From NCBI RefSeq assembly GCF_036227565.1, contig NZ_CP109460.1:6386001-6450000 (forward strand): a stretch of DNA of 64,000 bases, read 5' to 3'. The notes beneath the pieces are model-generated. The model searched no databases and had not been told where the DNA came from. It saw only the letters and a program-made list of their open reading frames with translations. This stretch comes from Streptomyces sp. NBC_01454. GTDB taxonomy: Bacteria > Actinomycetota > Actinomycetes > Streptomycetales > Streptomycetaceae. A program made the position numbers and the translations under genes. Positions 61,266-64,000 of this stretch are shown piece after piece; position 1 is the first letter of the stretch, and the number at the start of each line of letters is the position of its first letter.

Positions 61266-62171
61266 ATGCCGCACCTGCCCGATGTCCTGTTGTGGTCCAT
61301 CCCGGCCTTCGTCCTGCTCGCCGTGATCGAGATGGTGAGCTACCGCCTGCATCCCGACGAGGAGGCGGCGGGCTATGAGGCCAAGGACGCCGCCACCAGC
61401 ATCGGTATGGGCCTGGGCAGCCTGGTCTTCGACGCGCTGTGGAAGTTCCCCATCGTGGCGATCTACGCCGCGGTCTACGAGCTCACCCCGCTGCGGATAC
61501 CCGTGCTGTGGTGGACGCTGCCGCTGATGCTGCTCGCCCAGGACTTCTTCTACTACTGGTCGCACCGCGGTCACCACGTCATCCGCATCCTGTGGGCCTG
61601 CCACGTGGTCCACCACTCCAGCAAGAAGTTCAACCTCACCACCGCCCTGCGGCAGCCCTGGACGACCTGGACCGTCTGGCCCTTCTACGTCCCGATGATC
61701 GCCCTCGGCGTGCATCCGGCCGCGATCGCCTTCACCTCCGGGGCCAACCTCGTCTACCAGTTCTGGGTGCACACCGAGCGGGTCGGCAAACTGCCCCGGC
61801 CCGTCGAGTTCGTGCTCAACACCCCCTCCCACCACCGCGTCCACCACGCCTCGCAGGGCGGCTACCTGGACCGCAACTACGGCGGGATCCTGATCATCTG
61901 GGACCGGATGTTCGGCTCGTTCGTCGCCGAGACCGAGCGGCCGGTGTACGGACTCACCAAGAACGTCGAGAGCTTCAACCCGCTGCGGGTGGCCACCCAC
62001 GAGTACGCCGCCATCGCCCGCGACCTGCGCGCCGCGGACAGCTGGCGCGAGCGCGCCGGACGCGTCTTCTGCGGACCGGGCTGGCAGCCGGCCGAGCGGG
62101 CCGCCGCGGGCGCACCGGCCGCGGGCCCCTCCCCGCAGGCGCGCGCCTCCGTCGAGGAGTCCGCCGCGTGA
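61266..62171 (+). CDS. sterol desaturase/fatty acid hydroxylase family membrane protein
   Basis: A 301-residue membrane di-iron protein. About four hydrophobic segments surround the histidine clusters YYWSHRGHHVIR, CHVVHHSSKKFN and NTPSHHRVHHASQ, the eight-His iron-binding pattern of the family. It probably hydroxylates or desaturates a lipid. An Ala/Pro-rich tail ends the protein. The stop overlaps the next start as GTGA, so it is coupled to the lysoplasmalogenase-like gene, supporting a shared lipid role. The ATG at 61266 is used; ATG 61254 is possible. Confidence 0.9.
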   Translation: MPHLPDVLLWSIPAFVLLAVIEMVSYRLHPDEEAAGYEAKDAATSIGMGLGSLVFDALWKFPIVAIYAAVYELTPLRIPVLWWTLPLMLLAQDFFYYWSHRGHHVIRILWACHVVHHSSKKFNLTTALRQPWTTWTVWPFYVPMIALGVHPAAIAFTSGANLVYQFWVHTERVGKLPRPVEFVLNTPSHHRVHHASQGGYLDRNYGGILIIWDRMFGSFVAETERPVYGLTKNVESFNPLRVATHEYAAIARDLRAADSWRERAGRVFCGPGWQPAERAAAGAPAAGPSPQARASVEESAA

Positions 62172-62878
62172 GGGCACGTTGGCCGCGGGCCGCGGGGCCC
62201 CTGCTGTGGATCTTTCTCGCGCTGGCCCTGGTGCACCTCGGCGCGCTGCTCGGGGGCGTGACGGCCGTCGCACAGCTCACCAAGCCCGCGCTGATGCCGG
62301 TGCTCACCGGCTACGCGCTGGCCCGCGGCGGCCCGCCGCTGCTCGCCGGTGCCCTGCTGTTCGGCTGCGGCGGCGACACCTTCCTCCAGATCGGCGGGGA
62401 CCTCGCCTTCCTGGTGGGCATGGGCTCCTTCGCCGCCGGGCACGTCTGCTACCTGCTGCTGTTCGTCCGGCACGGGACCCCGCCCGGCGGCGGCCGGCCC
62501 GGCCGCACACCCGCGCTCGCCGCCGGGTACGGCGCCGTGCTGGCCGTCACCGTCGTGCTGCTGTGGCCCGACCTCCCGGCCGCGCTGCGGATCCCGGTCG
62601 CCGGCTACAGCCTGCTGCTCACCGCGATGGCGTTCGGGGCGCTGCGGGCGGGGCCGTGGGCCGCGCTCGGCGGGCTGCTCTTCCTGCTCTCCGACACCCT
62701 CATCGCCAGTGGCATCGCTCACTGGCCGCAGCTGCCGCTGCCCCAGTTCTGGATCATGTTCACCTATGCCGCGGCCCAGTACGCCCTGGCCGAGGGGGTG
62801 TTGCGGAAGCTCATCGGCGCGGACCGGCAGCCCGCACCCCGGCCGGCCCCGGCGCTCCCAGGGGCAGGCGTTCCGTAG
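62168..62878 (+). CDS. lysoplasmalogenase (YhhN/TMEM86) family membrane protein
   Basis: A 236-residue polytopic membrane protein with seven or eight hydrophobic segments. The YhhN-family landmarks are QLTKPALMPVLTGYAL, GCGGDTFLQIGGDLAFLVGMGSFAAGHVCYLLLF and LLFLLSDTLIASGIAHWPQLPLPQFWIMFTYAAAQYALA. The acidic residues near GGDTFL and LSDTLI are the catalytic candidates. Members cleave the vinyl-ether bond of lysoplasmalogens. The GTG at 62168 overlaps the sterol desaturase stop. Confidence 0.9.
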   Translation: MRARWPRAAGPLLWIFLALALVHLGALLGGVTAVAQLTKPALMPVLTGYALARGGPPLLAGALLFGCGGDTFLQIGGDLAFLVGMGSFAAGHVCYLLLFVRHGTPPGGGRPGRTPALAAGYGAVLAVTVVLLWPDLPAALRIPVAGYSLLLTAMAFGALRAGPWAALGGLLFLLSDTLIASGIAHWPQLPLPQFWIMFTYAAAQYALAEGVLRKLIGADRQPAPRPAPALPGAGVP

Positions 62879-62941
62879 CACCGGCGTAGCGTACGGCGGG
62901 TACGTCCACCGAGCCCCGAGCAGAACGAGGAACGCCCCCGC

Positions 62942-63985
62942 ATGCGCGCCACCACCATCCACGCCGCCCATGACATCCGCGTCGACGACGTCCCCGATGC
63001 CGCCGTCCGCAAGCCCCACGACGCCGTCGTCCAGGTGCTGCGGGCCTGTATCTGCGGCAGCGACCTGTGGGCGTACCGCGGTACGGCGGCGCGCGAGAAG
63101 GGCCAGCGGATCGGGCACGAATTCCTCGGGGTGATCGCCGAGACCGGCGCCGAGGTCACCGGCCTTACCGTGGGCGACCTGGTCGTGGCCCCCTTCATGT
63201 GGTCCGACGGCGACTGCGAATACTGCGCCGACGGGCTGACCACCTCGTGTGTGGACGGTGGCTTCTGGGGCGATCCGGGCTCCGACGGCGGCCAGGGCGA
63301 GGCCGTCCGGGTGCCGTACGCCGACGCCACCCTCGTCAAGCTGCCCGCCGAGGCCGCGGGCGACGACCGGCTGCTGACCGGCCTGCTGGCGCTCACCGAC
63401 GTCCTGGGCACCGGCCACCACGCCGCCCTCGGCGCGGGCGTGCGGCCCGGCTCCACGGTCGCGGTGGTCGGCGACGGCGCGGTGGGACTGTGCGCGGTGC
63501 TGGCCGCCAGGCGACTGGGCGCCGAGCGGATCATCGCCCTCGGCCGGCACCGGGCCCGTACCGACCTCGCCCGCACCTTCGGCGCCACCGACGTGGTCGC
63601 CGAGCGCGGCGAGGCGGCCGTCGCCGCGGTCCGCGAACTCACCCGCGGCCAGGGCGCCCCCGCCGTCATCGAGGCGGTCGGCACCGAGCAGTCGATGCGC
63701 ACCGCGGTCGGCATCACCCGCCCCGGCGGCGCCATCGGCTGGGTCGGCGTCCCGCACGGCAGCGGCAACGGCCTGGACATGCGCGCCCTCTTCAACCACA
63801 ACATCGCCGTCCGCGGCGGTGTCGCCCCGGTCCGCAGCTACATACCCGAGCTCCTCCCCGACATCCTGGACGGCACCCTCGACCCCGCCCCGGTCTTCGA
63901 CCTCACCGTCGACCTGGCGGGCGTCCCCGACGGCTACCGCGCCATGGACGACCGCACCGCCCTGAAGGTGCTGGTCAAGCCCTGA
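62942..63985 (+). CDS. zinc-dependent alcohol dehydrogenase family protein
   Basis: A 347-residue medium-chain dehydrogenase. The catalytic zinc ligands lie in CICGSDLW and GHEFLGVI. The structural-zinc loop is shortened: DGDCEYCADGLTTSC shows three Cys rather than four. The cofactor motif is VVGDGAVGLCAVLAARRLGAERIIALGRH, with Gly-Arg-His at strand 2 suggesting NADP(H). It ends 15 bp before the window edge and is complete. The ATG at 62942 has a GAGGAACG site upstream. Confidence 0.93.
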   Translation: MRATTIHAAHDIRVDDVPDAAVRKPHDAVVQVLRACICGSDLWAYRGTAAREKGQRIGHEFLGVIAETGAEVTGLTVGDLVVAPFMWSDGDCEYCADGLTTSCVDGGFWGDPGSDGGQGEAVRVPYADATLVKLPAEAAGDDRLLTGLLALTDVLGTGHHAALGAGVRPGSTVAVVGDGAVGLCAVLAARRLGAERIIALGRHRARTDLARTFGATDVVAERGEAAVAAVRELTRGQGAPAVIEAVGTEQSMRTAVGITRPGGAIGWVGVPHGSGNGLDMRALFNHNIAVRGGVAPVRSYIPELLPDILDGTLDPAPVFDLTVDLAGVPDGYRAMDDRTALKVLVKP

Positions 63986-64000
63986 ACGACGGGCCGGTGC

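Overview
The window is chromosomal DNA of a Streptomyces or a very close relative. GC content is very high, GTG starts are frequent, neighbouring genes are often coupled by ATGA, GTGA or TGATG overlaps, and several genes appear to be leaderless. Marker genes include the 73-residue DNA-binding protein Gbn, an LAETG-anchored SCO1860-type wall protein, ectABCD and a Streptomyces-type Asp23/AmaP envelope-stress cluster. From memory, the gene order follows roughly the S. coelicolor SCO1827-SCO1867 segment in reverse, with local insertions. I saw no tRNA, rRNA, CRISPR array, transposase or phage genes.

Layout. 0-9.7 kb: a GlsB-type membrane protein, a NarL-type two-component pair, an IclR regulator divergent from a 2,5-dioxovalerate-type aldehyde dehydrogenase, a methyltransferase, a DsbA/FrnE-like protein, a class V aminotransferase-like enzyme, a lipoprotein with a fresh internal tandem duplication, and an Old Yellow Enzyme. 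9.7-13.2 kb: the ectABCD osmolyte operon (minus strand). 13.7-21.9 kb: an amidohydrolase, a split SGNH-hydrolase/acyltransferase-3 pair, an OmpR-type two-component system flanked by two related GerMN-like lipoproteins, and the LAETG wall protein. 22.1-31.9 kb: a minus-strand cobalamin operon (cobD-cobQ-chelatase-cobO-cobB-cobE-cbiX-cobC) behind a clear cobalamin riboswitch.

32.0-36.5 kb holds the most unusual locus: a tightly packed three-gene cassette encoding an EACC1-like protein, a membrane-spanning caspase/solute-binding/VWA fusion, and a solute-binding lipoprotein. It lies between the cobalamin operon and the phosphate transporter genes. My reading is a surface-sensing, caspase-executed conflict or cell-death system.

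36.6-45.9 kb: PiT phosphate transporter with a PHO box, class II aldolase, alpha/beta hydrolase, a helical hypothetical protein, a roughly 690-bp non-coding inverted-repeat element, an ABC-F ATPase with a possible leader-peptide attenuator, gbn, and an enoyl-CoA hydratase. 46-49.3 kb: the Asp23/Gls24-AmaP membrane stress cluster with a divergent degenerate Asp23-like gene. 49.4-54.4 kb: SDR and GH15 genes, SURF1, a Cys-rich metal-binding protein, and a DnaQ-type exonuclease with BRCT. 54.4-55.2 kb is non-coding and rich in tandem repeats. 55.2-60.4 kb: a TetR regulator, its probable operator, and a four-gene catabolic operon (acetoacetate decarboxylase family, SDR, two amidohydrolases). 60.4-64 kb: peptidase E-like protein, sterol desaturase, lysoplasmalogenase-like protein and a zinc alcohol dehydrogenase.
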